Shown piece by piece: positions 51,654-60,087 of a stretch of DNA of 64,000 bases. The stretch is from NCBI GenBank assembly GCA_051880375.1, contig JBJENV010000091.1, positions 40,138 through 104,137 of the forward strand, given 5' to 3'. The translations under genes and the position numbers were made by a program. Under the pieces are notes generated by a model. That model had not been told where the DNA came from, did no database searches, and was given only the letters and a program-made list of their open reading frames with translations. This DNA comes from SIG299 sp051880375. GTDB lineage: Bacteria; Bacillota; Clostridia; Lachnospirales; Lachnospiraceae. Positions within the stretch are counted from its first letter, which is position 1. Each line of letters starts with the position of its first letter.

Positions 51654-52841
51654 ATGAAAATCGAAGCAAGTGCAGTTTCTATGTCATCGAACCGGTCGTA
51701 TTACAGCCGCTTTGAACAGCACAGCGAAGAACTGATTACGACATCGGAAAAGGCGGCAACACTCGAGTTCTCGGACGAATCCAAATCATTAGTCGAGCAG
51801 ATGAAAGACTACAAGGAGGAGCAGAAGGAAAAATCAAAGGAACAGTCAGAAGGAAACGCAAAGAAAAACATTGCGGAGCTGGTGCTGTCACGCAAAAACA
51901 AGAACCAGGCGGTAGAAAACACCGGAGTGGAGGCAAAGAGTGAAAAGGACATCCAGTTGGAAGTCATGCGCAGAATTCTGGAGCTTTTGAATGCCATGCG
52001 TAAGGGAAAAAGCAGTTCTTATGCAGGCGTTGCAGGGGAACTAAAGCAGCTTCAGAGAGAACTGAAGTCCTCAAAAACATTACAGCTTTCCGGCAATGTA
52101 CAGCTTAGCATTGGCGGCGGCAATGTCATTGATGTGTCCCAGAATACCGGTGCAGTATCAAGAAGAGAAACGACATGGAAGAAAATCACCGTGACTTCGG
52201 CGTTTTATACCGAGGCGGAGCATACGGCATACCGTGCCGGAGGCTTTGTAAAAACGGCAGACGGCAGAGAATTAAATTTCAATGTGGATGTGGAGATGTC
52301 GCGGGCCTTCTGCGAAAAGTATGAAAGCTGTATGGAAGAGTCGTATACGTTTGTTGACCCGCTTGTGATCAATCTGGATTCCAATGTCGGCAGTGTCAGC
52401 GACCGGAAGTTTCTGTTCGACCTGAATGCAGACGGTGAGGAGGAAGAAATATCATTTGCAGGAGCAGGAAGCGGCTTCCTCGCACTGGATAAGAACGGGG
52501 ACGGAAAAATCGGTGACGGCAGCGAGCTGTTCGGTACACAGTCGGGAGACGGCTTTGCAGACCTTGCGGAATACGATAAAGACGGCAACGGCTGGATTGA
52601 TGAAGCAGATGATATTTTCAAGGAGTTGCGTATCTGGACAAAGGACGAGAACGGAGAAAATGTATTGCTTTCGTTAAAAGAAGCGGATGTCGGGGCAATT
52701 TATCTAGGGAAAGCATCCACACAGTATTCGTTACAGAATGCGGAAACGCATAAAACGAACGGTGTTATCCGCAGCACCGGTGTATACTTAAAGGAAAGCG
52801 GCGGAGTCGGAACCGTGCAGCATATTGATTTGGCATTGTAA
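51654..52841 (+). CDS. Calcium-binding EF-hand-like protein of unknown function
   Basis: A 395-residue protein without signal peptide or membrane segment. Residues 40-145 are highly charged and helical (EEQKEKSKEQ). The C-terminal half has three DxNxDG-type calcium loops: DLNADG at 256, DKNGDG at 279 and DKDGNG at 308. These are arranged with ELFG, DGFADLAEYD and FKELRIWTKD as in the accessory domain of RTX/haemolysin-type surface proteins. Lack of a signal suggests export by another route (for example the flagellar apparatus) or a cytosolic role; this is inference. AAGGAGGG precedes ATG 51654. It converges with the metallopeptidase-like gene, sharing a bidirectional terminator. Confidence 0.75.
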   Translation: MKIEASAVSMSSNRSYYSRFEQHSEELITTSEKAATLEFSDESKSLVEQMKDYKEEQKEKSKEQSEGNAKKNIAELVLSRKNKNQAVENTGVEAKSEKDIQLEVMRRILELLNAMRKGKSSSYAGVAGELKQLQRELKSSKTLQLSGNVQLSIGGGNVIDVSQNTGAVSRRETTWKKITVTSAFYTEAEHTAYRAGGFVKTADGRELNFNVDVEMSRAFCEKYESCMEESYTFVDPLVINLDSNVGSVSDRKFLFDLNADGEEEEISFAGAGSGFLALDKNGDGKIGDGSELFGTQSGDGFADLAEYDKDGNGWIDEADDIFKELRIWTKDENGENVLLSLKEADVGAIYLGKASTQYSLQNAETHKTNGVIRSTGVYLKESGGVGTVQHIDLAL

Positions 52842-52890
52842 ATCGTCGATTGACAGAGTAAAATAACAGGGAATGTAAACGTTCCAAAAG

Positions 52891-52930
52891 AAAAATCGCT
52901 GTAGGTAGGTATTGCTTACAGCGATTTTTT
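52891..52930. terminator. Bidirectional terminator between convergent genes
   Basis: AAAATCGCTGTA and TACAGCGATTTT are exact complements with A-rich and T-rich flanks, so the hairpin can serve both strands. Confidence 0.9.
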
Positions 52931-52968
52931 GATAGGTGCGCCGTTAGGCGCACAACATATTTGTCTTA

Positions 52969-53628
52969 TTATGCTACGAAGTCCAATCCTTTTCTGCCTG
53001 AAGCAAAGTCTGCAAACAGTTCCTTCATCTGTTCGTAGGCGCTCTGCTCAGGGGTGCGGCGGATGGCGGTTCTTGTTTCGCCGCCCGCAACATAGGTTGT
53101 GCCGCATTCCGGACAGATAGCGGTACGCAGGGAAACCGAAACGCTGACTAATTCGGCATCCGGCTTGTTACCTTCTGCGACGGCATTGCCGACATGTTCA
53201 TATTCGTGAGCTTTTACAACGGAAGCGGAAGCCTCCGGTGAAATATGTCCCGGAGATTTGAAGGAAACATTTCCTTCGTTGGAACCGTCCACATACTTTC
53301 TGTTTTTACAGGTCTCGCATTCCTCCGGGGAGGTCGGCTTTTCCGATTTTAACTCAAACGGTGCGTTTACATGCTCTGCATTGCGCGGAGTCTGTGAATT
53401 CATGATGTCATAGGCGTTTGCACGTTCTGCCTGAAGTTCTTCCGGTGTGCGCGGAATCCGCGTAGTCTCTGCATTGGAAAAGACTTCAGGTACCTTTTCT
53501 ACCGGAGAAACCGGCGAGCCATTCTGAGAAAGAGCAGTTGCCATGGCGGTGCGCGAAGCGCTCCGGGTCGCACTTGAGGCGTAGCCTGCAGAGTAATATC
53601 CATAGCCTGTTCCTATCGGTGAAATCAT
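52969..53628 (-). CDS. SprA-related putative zinc metallopeptidase
   Basis: The 219 residues begin with a Gly/Tyr/Ser/Ala-rich low-complexity region, then a Pro/Glu stretch, then C104-x2-C107 (CETCKNRKYVDGS), VSFKSPGHISPEAS and the zinc-protease type motif HEYEH at 141-145. A second CxxC (CPECGTTY) lies at 172-175. This matches the SprA-related family, whose activity is unproven. There is no signal peptide. The gene has a ribosome site GGAGGA before ATG 53628 and its own promoter. It converges on the EF-hand protein gene, and the two may be functionally linked. Confidence 0.75.
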   Translation of the reverse strand: MISPIGTGYGYYSAGYASSATRSASRTAMATALSQNGSPVSPVEKVPEVFSNAETTRIPRTPEELQAERANAYDIMNSQTPRNAEHVNAPFELKSEKPTSPEECETCKNRKYVDGSNEGNVSFKSPGHISPEASASVVKAHEYEHVGNAVAEGNKPDAELVSVSVSLRTAICPECGTTYVAGGETRTAIRRTPEQSAYEQMKELFADFASGRKGLDFVA

Positions 53629-53680
53629 GACAATCCTCCTTCCTTACTTCGGTAATGAATCCTTACTTTTCGTTACCTCT

Positions 53681-53710
53681 ATTATAACGCGGAAGACGGT
53701 AGAATTTCAA
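53681..53710 (-). promoter_or_regulatory. Promoter of the metallopeptidase-like gene
   Basis: On the minus strand TTGAAA and TATAAT are 18 bases apart. The leader contains a TTAC-TTCG-GTAA mini-hairpin. Confidence 0.7.
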
Positions 53711-53744
53711 GGCTTTCTTTTGCTTTTTGGGTCTATTGTTCTGC

Positions 53745-53774
53745 TTGCTATTCGGAGGGAAAATGTGCTATGAT
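53745..53774 (+). promoter_or_regulatory. Promoter of tex
   Basis: TTGCTA and TATGAT are 18 bases apart. Confidence 0.55.
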
Positions 53775-53818
53775 AAATAAAGTGTGATATGTAAAAAAGG
53801 AAAGGTAAGGTTGTTACT

Positions 53819-56230
53819 ATGGATATTTTAAAACAGTTGACTACGGAGCTGGGAGTACGCTATGAGCAGGTAGAGGCTGCCGTAAAGCTGATTGATGAAG
53901 GAAACACCATTCCGTTTATTGCAAGATACCGAAAGGAAGCCACGGGTGCGTTAAATGACGAGGTACTTCGTAATCTGGACGAGCGTCTTACTTATCTGCG
54001 CGGTCTGGAGGAAAAGAAAGAGCAGGTGCTTCGCAGCATTGAGGAGCAGGGAAAGCTGACCGATGAGTTAAAGGCACAGATTGAGGCGGCGGCAACGATG
54101 GTCGTTCTGGAGGACTTATACCGCCCGTACCGCCCGAAGAGAAGAACCAGGGCAACGATTGCGGTTGAAAAGGGCTTAGAACCTTTGGCAGAACTGATTC
54201 TTTTGCAGGAGACGGACAAGCCGCTCACAGAGAGCGCAGCAGCGTATGTTTCCGCGGAAAAAGAGGTGGCAACACCGGAGGAAGCCATTGCAGGCGCGCT
54301 GGATATTATTGCCGAGAAGATTTCCGATGAGGCGGATTACCGTGCCTATATTCGTGAGGCTACGATGGAGGAAGGAAGCATCTCCTCTTCGGCAAAGGAC
54401 GAAAAGGCAGAGAGCGTTTATGAAATGTACTATAACTTTTCGGAAAAGCTGTCGACGCTTCCGGGACACCGCATTCTTGCGTTAAACCGCGGTGAAAATG
54501 AAAAAGTGCTGACAGTGAAAATTTCCGCACCGGAGGAGAGAATTCTCCGCTATCTGGAAACAAAGATACTCGTAAAGGACAATCCTTATACCAATGATGT
54601 CTTAAAGGCAACGATAGAGGACAGCTACAGCCGTCTGATTGCACCGGCAATTGAGCGCGAAATCCGCAACGACCTGACCGAAAAGGCAGAAGAGGGAGCA
54701 ATTAAGGTATTCGGCAAGAACCTAGAGCAGCTTCTGATGCAGCCGCCAATCGTCGGTCAGACCGTGCTTGGCTGGGACCCGGGCTTTCGTACCGGCTGTA
54801 AGCTTGCTGTTGTGGATGCAACCGGCAAGGTGTTAGATACCGCGGTTGTGTATGCAACGATACCGTCGCAGGGAAAAATTGAGGAAGCAAAGCGGATTGT
54901 CAGACAGTTGATTTTAAAGTACCGTGTGACGTTAATTTCCGTCGGCAACGGAACGGCATCGAGAGAATCCGAACTGTTCATCGTAGACCTGTTAAAGGAA
55001 ATGAACGTTCCGACCAAATATGTCATTACAAGCGAGGCGGGTGCTTCGGTTTATTCTGCAAGCAAGCTTGCTACCGAGGAATTCCCGGATTATGACGTGG
55101 CGCAGAGAAGTGCGGTTTCGATAGCCAGAAGACTGCAGGACCCGCTTGCAGAGCTGGTAAAAATTGAGCCGAAGGCAATCGGTGTCGGTCAGTATCAGCA
55201 TGACATGAACCAGAAAAAGCTGGGCGAAACGTTAGCAGGTGTAGTCGAGGACTGTGTAAATAAGGTCGGCGTGGATTTAAACACCGCTTCGCCGTCCTTA
55301 CTTGAGTATGTATCCGGCATTTCCAAGGTGATTGCAAAGAATATCGTGGCATACCGTGAGGCAAACGGTAAGTTCCGGACAAGAGAAGATTTGTTAAAGG
55401 TTGCAAAGCTCGGACCGAAAGCATATGAGCAGTGTGCAGGCTTCCTTCGTATCAATGACGGAACCAATCCGCTTGATGCAACAAGCGTACATCCGGAATC
55501 TTACGCAGCAGCGGGCGCTTTGCTTGCCAAGCTTGGTTTTACCGCCGAAAATATCAAGGAGCTTCAGGAAAAGCAGCGTAAGGCAGCGAAGGAAGCAAAG
55601 AAGGCGGAAAAGGCTGCCGCAGAGGCAAAGGAGCCAAAGAGAAGACGGAAGGAAGAACCAAAGACCATTCAGATTAAGAATACAAATTCTGTTTTTGGAC
55701 AGGCGCTTGCCAGTGCGTTTGCACAGAGCGGTGCGCCGGTCGCTGCACCGGAAAAAACTTCCGGCAAACAGGATGCCGAAAAGACAGCAAAGAGTGCCGC
55801 ACAGCAGACCGCAGTGGCAGCAGGCGAGGACTTATCGCATCTGGGCAGTATGGTGCGTGACAAAAAGAAGATGGCAGAGGAGCTTGGCATCGGTGAACTG
55901 ACATTAACCGATATCATCAAGGAACTGGAAAAGCCGGGAAGAGACCCTCGTGAAGAAATGCCGAAGCCGATTCTCCGTACCGACGTGCTGGAGATGAAGG
56001 ACTTGACCGAGGGCATGATTTTAAAGGGCACCGTGCGCAATGTCATTGACTTTGGCGTATTTGTCGATATCGGCGTGCATCAGGACGGTCTGGTTCATAT
56101 TTCGCAGATTACAAACAAGAAGTTTATCAAGCATCCGCTTGAGGCAGTCAGCGTCGGCGATATTGTGGAGGTCAAGGTCTTAAGCGTTGACGTGGCAAAG
56201 AAGAGAATCCAGCTGACGATGATTTTATAG
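53819..56230 (+). CDS. tex: RNA-binding transcriptional accessory protein Tex
   Basis: The 803 residues have the Tex layout: N-terminal helical domain (NTIPFIARYRKEATGALND), YqgF/RNase H-like domain (GWDPGFRTGCKLAVVD), helix-hairpin-helix pairs (LLEYVSGISKVIAKNIVAY), and a C-terminal S1 domain (GTVRNVIDFGVFVDIGVHQ). Between HhH and S1 is an extra Lys/Ala/Glu-rich stretch of about 90 residues that is probably disordered. Tex affects transcription and ribosome/RNA quality control. It is monocistronic, facing away from the metallopeptidase-like gene. Confidence 0.95.
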   Translation: MDILKQLTTELGVRYEQVEAAVKLIDEGNTIPFIARYRKEATGALNDEVLRNLDERLTYLRGLEEKKEQVLRSIEEQGKLTDELKAQIEAAATMVVLEDLYRPYRPKRRTRATIAVEKGLEPLAELILLQETDKPLTESAAAYVSAEKEVATPEEAIAGALDIIAEKISDEADYRAYIREATMEEGSISSSAKDEKAESVYEMYYNFSEKLSTLPGHRILALNRGENEKVLTVKISAPEERILRYLETKILVKDNPYTNDVLKATIEDSYSRLIAPAIEREIRNDLTEKAEEGAIKVFGKNLEQLLMQPPIVGQTVLGWDPGFRTGCKLAVVDATGKVLDTAVVYATIPSQGKIEEAKRIVRQLILKYRVTLISVGNGTASRESELFIVDLLKEMNVPTKYVITSEAGASVYSASKLATEEFPDYDVAQRSAVSIARRLQDPLAELVKIEPKAIGVGQYQHDMNQKKLGETLAGVVEDCVNKVGVDLNTASPSLLEYVSGISKVIAKNIVAYREANGKFRTREDLLKVAKLGPKAYEQCAGFLRINDGTNPLDATSVHPESYAAAGALLAKLGFTAENIKELQEKQRKAAKEAKKAEKAAAEAKEPKRRRKEEPKTIQIKNTNSVFGQALASAFAQSGAPVAAPEKTSGKQDAEKTAKSAAQQTAVAAGEDLSHLGSMVRDKKKMAEELGIGELTLTDIIKELEKPGRDPREEMPKPILRTDVLEMKDLTEGMILKGTVRNVIDFGVFVDIGVHQDGLVHISQITNKKFIKHPLEAVSVGDIVEVKVLSVDVAKKRIQLTMIL

Positions 56231-56278
56231 GAGAGCAGTACAAAAAACACGGAAAATGTAATATTTTCATTTACCCCC

Positions 56279-56307
56279 TTGCTTTCCATGCACCTGTGTA
56301 GTATAAT
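56279..56307 (+). promoter_or_regulatory. Promoter of the FMN riboswitch-ribU transcript
   Basis: TTGCTT and TATAAT are 17 bases apart. Confidence 0.75.
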
Positions 56308-56330
56308 CAACCTCGTTAAAAACAACATAA

Positions 56331-56458
56331 TTCTTCGGGGCAGGGTGAAATTCCCGACCGGCGGTAAAGTCCGCGAGCAAAGAAGCAATTCTTTGTTGAA
56401 ACGGTGAGGCAGAAGCTGATTCCGTTACCGACAGTACAGTCTGGATGAGAGAGGAGTG
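56331..56458 (+). ncRNA. FMN riboswitch (RFN element)
   Basis: All hallmarks of the RFN aptamer are present in order: TTCGGGGCAGGGTG, AATTCCCGACCGGCGGT, AAGTCCGCGAGC, a variable arm, GGTGAGGC, GATTCCGTTACCGACAG and CAGTCTGGATG with GAGAGG. It is followed by a possible anti-terminator (GCAGCAG/CTGCTGC) and a terminator. FMN binding should stop transcription into ribU. Confidence 0.96.
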
Positions 56459-56513
56459 TGGCAGCAGGTGCAGAATGAAACGGCTTCTGCTGCAATGACA
56501 GAGCATCTTTTGG

Positions 56514-56544
56514 TCCCGAAGTGGTTTTCACTTCGGGATTTTTT
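56514..56544 (+). terminator. FMN-controlled terminator ahead of ribU
   Basis: TCCCGAAGTG pairs with CACTTCGGGA over a TTTT-type loop and is followed by six T, forming the expression platform of the riboswitch. Confidence 0.9.
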
Positions 56545-56622
56545 ATTTGCTATAGGAAAGCGCATCCTATACGCACTTTGTCCCTCCGAAACGAAGAACA
56601 CAAAGAAAGGATGGGAAATGAA

Positions 56623-57369
56623 ATGGAAAAATGGTTAGAAACACTTGGTAAGCTTGGCACGGCATTTGTGGAGAACTTTGGCTTTGTGCTGCTCAGCGTT
56701 GCAATTGTAGCGGTAATTATTATCGCGGCAAAATTTGCGGAGAAGGCAGCGGACAAAAAGCACGGGACGGAAAAGACAAAGCAGCTGCAGAAGACAAGAC
56801 GCATGGTTATCATTGCAATGCTTTCCGCAATTGCAATCGTCCTGATGATGTTTGACTTCCCGCTTCCGTTTTTGCCGGGCTTTTATAAGATTGATGCCAG
56901 TGAACTTCCGGTCATCATCGGTGCGTTTACCCTCGGTCCGGTAGCCGGTGTTGTGATTGAGTTTATCAAGGTGATGATAAATCTGTTAACCACCGGAACG
57001 GCAACCGCATTTGTCGGCGAATTTGCAAACTTCTTAATCGGTTGTGCGTTTGTAGTACCGGCATCGATGGTCTACTACTTTAAGAAGACAAAGAAGCAGG
57101 CAGTCATCGGACTTTTGCTCGGACTCGTTATCTGTACCGTCAGCGGCTGTCTGTTAAATGCATTCCTGCTGCTTCCGGCATACGGCAAGGCGTTCCATAT
57201 GGAAGTTTCGGCACTTGTTGCAATGGGAACCGCAGTCAACGGTATGATTGACAGCTTACTTACCTTTGTGATTTTTGCAACTGCCCCGTTGAATATTATC
57301 AAATGCGCTGTTGTATCTATACTTACACTTCTGATTTATAAGCCAATCAGCAAATTATTAAAGGGCTAA
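56623..57369 (+). CDS. ribU: Riboflavin ECF transporter substrate-binding protein RibU
   Basis: The 248-residue membrane S-component captures riboflavin and works with the shared ECF ATPases, encoded elsewhere. An extra N-terminal membrane helix (about 18-38) and charged linker precede the RibU core, which has MLSAIAIVLMMFDFPLPF, FYKIDASELPVIIGAF and LTTGTATAFVGEFANFLIG. Control by the FMN riboswitch directly upstream fixes the substrate. The start is taken as ATG 56623; ATG 56611 touches the ribosome site. Confidence 0.94.
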   Translation: MEKWLETLGKLGTAFVENFGFVLLSVAIVAVIIIAAKFAEKAADKKHGTEKTKQLQKTRRMVIIAMLSAIAIVLMMFDFPLPFLPGFYKIDASELPVIIGAFTLGPVAGVVIEFIKVMINLLTTGTATAFVGEFANFLIGCAFVVPASMVYYFKKTKKQAVIGLLLGLVICTVSGCLLNAFLLLPAYGKAFHMEVSALVAMGTAVNGMIDSLLTFVIFATAPLNIIKCAVVSILTLLIYKPISKLLKG

Positions 57370-57386
57370 ATTTTAGAAAGCTTTTC

Positions 57387-57414
57387 TTGTAATTATTCAA
57401 ACTTTTGTTATAAT
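57387..57414 (+). promoter_or_regulatory. Promoter of the YcxB-like/tsaE operon
   Basis: TTGTAA and TATAAT are 16 bases apart. The leader holds a CGGTGTA/TACACCG hairpin (57433-57469). Confidence 0.65.
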
Positions 57415-57543
57415 GTTTATAGGGTACATGGACGTCGGTGTATAGATGGTGTGCAGCCATTTGTACACCGATTCTGTTATGCACAGAAAACAGGTGCATT
57501 TTGCTATGTAGAAGGAACCTTAGAAAAGGAGAGATACACCGAT

Positions 57544-58068
57544 ATGGAAAACGAGGAAAAGGATACTTCTGAAAAGCTGTCCGTCAGCGTACAAATGAAA
57601 ACTTCCTATTTGTTTGACTTTTTGTATCAGCATTCGTATCATGGATTTTACGGAGTGTTAAACTATGGATTCAGTCTGTTTGCAGTCATTCTTCTGTTAT
57701 GCGGAGTCGGAAAGGATAATGCGGTAACTACGGTTGCGCTTGTGGTGCTGGCACTGTTGTTTACAGTCATCAATCCGCTTCTTTTGTATCAGAAGGCAGC
57801 CAAACAGAAAAGAATGGTTCCGGCCTTTCAAAAGCCGTTGCAGTATGAGCTTGATGAAACAGGGGTGACGTGTCACCAGGAAGAAGAAAGAGTTACTTTT
57901 AACTGGAGCGATATTGCGATGCTCCGGGAGACAGGAAAAAACCTGATTTTGTATTTCGGTGCGGCAAATGCCGTTGTGTTTCCGAAGGCAGAGCTTGCGG
58001 ACAAGCTGCCTGCGGTGAAGGAGTTGCTTCGTAAGGCACGTCCGGATTTAACTAAAAAACTGAAATAA
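57544..58068 (+). CDS. YcxB-like membrane protein
   Basis: The 174 residues have two adjacent membrane segments (about 38-75) followed by a small cytosolic beta domain. In that domain, ETGVTCHQEEERVTFNWSDI (without its first residues) and ILYFGAANAVVFPK match the YcxB-like C-terminal fold, a PH-like module of unknown role. The start is ATG 57544 with GGAGAG about ten bases upstream. It is the first gene of the tsaE-tsaB-rimI run. Confidence 0.75.
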   Translation: MENEEKDTSEKLSVSVQMKTSYLFDFLYQHSYHGFYGVLNYGFSLFAVILLLCGVGKDNAVTTVALVVLALLFTVINPLLLYQKAAKQKRMVPAFQKPLQYELDETGVTCHQEEERVTFNWSDIAMLRETGKNLILYFGAANAVVFPKAELADKLPAVKELLRKARPDLTKKLK

Positions 58069-58089
58069 GCTTGCAGAGGGGCAGATGAC

Positions 58090-58539
58090 ATGATAGAAAA
58101 GAATCAACTGTTGATCAAAGAGTGCCATTCGCCGGAAGAAACCTACCGCTTTGCGAAAGAACTGGCGGCAGAGGCAAAACCGGGAGAAATCTACTGCCTT
58201 TCCGGTGACCTGGGTGTCGGAAAAACGGTCTTTACAAAGGGCTTTGCGGCGGGACTTGGCATTACAGAGCCGGTGAACAGTCCGACGTTTACCATTATGC
58301 AGATTTATGAAGAGGGAAGACTTCCTTTGTACCATTTTGATGTCTATCGCATTACCGACCCGGAGGAAATGGACGAAATCGGTTATGAGGACTATTTCTT
58401 CGGAGACGGAGTCTGCCTGATTGAATGGGCAGAGCTGATTGAAGAGCTGCTTCCTGCCGACTGTAAAAAAATTGTGATTGCAAAGGATTTGGAACAGGGC
58501 TTTGATTTCCGAAGGATTGAACTGACCGTATCCGAATGA
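58090..58539 (+). CDS. tsaE: tRNA t6A synthesis ATPase TsaE
   Basis: The small ATPase that drives turnover of the TsaBD complex making N6-threonylcarbamoyl-adenosine at tRNA position 37. The 149 residues have Walker A GDLGVGKT (39-46), SPTFTIMQIYEEG, and the conserved LYHFDVYRI and LIEWAELIE motifs. GAGGGGCAG precedes the ATG. Partners tsaB and tsaD are in the same run. Confidence 0.96.
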   Translation: MIEKNQLLIKECHSPEETYRFAKELAAEAKPGEIYCLSGDLGVGKTVFTKGFAAGLGITEPVNSPTFTIMQIYEEGRLPLYHFDVYRITDPEEMDEIGYEDYFFGDGVCLIEWAELIEELLPADCKKIVIAKDLEQGFDFRRIELTVSE

Positions 58540-58578
58540 TAAATCAGTGACAGAATGACTTAAAAAGGAGCAGAAAAG

Positions 58579-59301
58579 ATGAAACTGCTGGCAATCGAAA
58601 GCTCGGGACTTGTGGCTTCTGCTGCGGTCGTGAGCGACACAACGCTTTTGGCGGAATATACCGTCAATTTTAAAAAGACACATTCGCAGACATTGCTGCC
58701 AATGGTGGAGGAAATCGTAAAGATGCTTGAACTGGATTTGCATGACATCGATGCGATTGCGGTTTCCGGAGGACCCGGCTCATTTACGGGACTTCGTATC
58801 GGCTCGGCAACGGCAAAGGGACTCGGACTGGCATTAAAGAAGCCGATTGTCGCAGTTCCGACAACGCAGGCAATCGCGGCAAACCTGTATGGCTCGGATT
58901 CGCTCCTCTGTCCGTTAATGGACGCAAGAAGAAATCAGGTGTATACCGGATTGTATCATTATAATGAAAACGGATTTGAAATCGTGGCGGACCAGATGGC
59001 GGTTCCGGTAGAAGAAATCGTTGCAAAGGTCAATGCACAGGGTGAGCCGGTGATTTATCTCGGAGACGGTGTCGAGGTGTTTCGCGGACTTTTATCCGAA
59101 AAGACAACGGTGCCTTTTTCGTTTGCACCGCTGCATGTTTCCAAGCAGCGTGCAGGTGCGCTTGCGGCGAGGGCGGCAGAGCTTTACAAAGAAGGTAAGG
59201 TGCAGACGGCGGCAGAGCATGTGCCGGATTATTTAAGGCTTTCCCAGGCAGAGCGCGAGCTGGCAGAAAAGCAGGCGCAGGGCGCGGCAACAGACAGGTA
59301 A
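58579..59301 (+). CDS. tsaB: tRNA t6A synthesis scaffold TsaB
   Basis: An ASKHA-fold partner of TsaD. The 240 residues show LLAIESSGLVASAAVV, the KKTHSQTLLPMVEEI histidine region and the diagnostic AVSGGPGSFTGLRIG. It lacks the TsaD metal-binding histidine pair, as expected for TsaB. AAAGGAGCAG precedes ATG 58579. It lies between tsaE and rimI, the common Firmicute order. Confidence 0.95.
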   Translation: MKLLAIESSGLVASAAVVSDTTLLAEYTVNFKKTHSQTLLPMVEEIVKMLELDLHDIDAIAVSGGPGSFTGLRIGSATAKGLGLALKKPIVAVPTTQAIAANLYGSDSLLCPLMDARRNQVYTGLYHYNENGFEIVADQMAVPVEEIVAKVNAQGEPVIYLGDGVEVFRGLLSEKTTVPFSFAPLHVSKQRAGALAARAAELYKEGKVQTAAEHVPDYLRLSQAERELAEKQAQGAATDR

Positions 59302-59334
59302 CTGTAAAAAACACGGAGTCGGAAAGGCGGCTAT

Positions 59335-59772
59335 ATGGTACGGATTCGCAGAATGGAAGAAAAAGACCTGGATGCAGTTGCAGGGATAGAGGCGGAGAGC
59401 TTTTCCATGCCGTGGAGCAGGGGGGCATTTGAGGACACACTGGCAATGGAACACTATCGCTATTTTGTTGCAGAGGAAAACGAAAAAATATTAGGCTACT
59501 GCGGTTTTTTATTTGCGGCAGATGAAGGCGAAATTCCGAATGTATGCGTGGCAGCTACTGCCAGAAGGCGCGGAATCGGTAAAATGTTGATGGATGTCCT
59601 GTGCGAGGAGGCAAGGGAATGCGGTATTACATCCTTGTTTTTAGAGGTCAGGCAGAGCAATACGGCGGCAAGAGGACTGTACCGGCTTTCGGGCTTTGAG
59701 GAGATTGGAATCCGTAAGGGCTTTTATGAGCTGCCGAAGGAAGATGCCGTGCTGATGATGAGGCGGATTTGA
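59335..59772 (+). CDS. rimI: Ribosomal protein S18-alanine N-acetyltransferase
   Basis: A 145-residue GNAT enzyme with the acetyl-CoA loop CVAATARRRGIGKMLMD and the closing LYRLSGFEEIGIRKGFYELP, plus FSMPWS near the N-terminus, all typical of RimI next to tsaB. It acetylates the N-terminus of S18 and possibly other proteins. AAAGGCGG precedes the ATG. Confidence 0.92.
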   Translation: MVRIRRMEEKDLDAVAGIEAESFSMPWSRGAFEDTLAMEHYRYFVAEENEKILGYCGFLFAADEGEIPNVCVAATARRRGIGKMLMDVLCEEARECGITSLFLEVRQSNTAARGLYRLSGFEEIGIRKGFYELPKEDAVLMMRRI

Positions 59773-59784
59773 CAGCACTTCCCA

Positions 59785-59813
59785 TTGGCAGAGCCTCCGC
59801 AATTCTTTATAAT
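59785..59813 (+). promoter_or_regulatory. Promoter after rimI
   Basis: TTGGCA and TATAAT are 17 bases apart, driving the small CxxC gene and rnz. Confidence 0.7.
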
Positions 59814-59851
59814 GGAATCTGAAATGTTTCGGAGAAAGTGGAGGATGAAAA

Positions 59852-60067
59852 ATGGAACACCTGAAATGCAACGTATGCGGAAAAGAACTAAAGACAGAGA
59901 ACGGCGTTCTTAAGGAGGATGCTTTTGAAGCGGTAAAGGACTGGGGATACTTTTCAAAAAAAGATTTACAGCGTCATAGCTTTACTGTCTGTGAGGAATG
60001 CTATGATAAGTGGATTCGCACGTTTTTAATTCCGCCTGAAGTAACGGAGCGAACCGAAGCGATGTAA
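59852..60067 (+). CDS. Small CxxC-type protein of unknown function
   Basis: The 71 residues have two cysteine pairs, CNVCGKEL at the start and CEECYDKW near the end, fitting a single zinc-ribbon-like site. The middle is charged (KEDAFEAVKDWGYFSKKD). GGAGGATG precedes ATG 59852. It is conserved in appearance with good codon use, but I do not recognise a function. It lies between rimI and rnz and is probably cotranscribed with rnz, 20 bases away. Confidence 0.75.
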   Translation: MEHLKCNVCGKELKTENGVLKEDAFEAVKDWGYFSKKDLQRHSFTVCEECYDKWIRTFLIPPEVTERTEAM

Positions 60068-60087
60068 AAAGAGAAAGAGGAAAAAGA

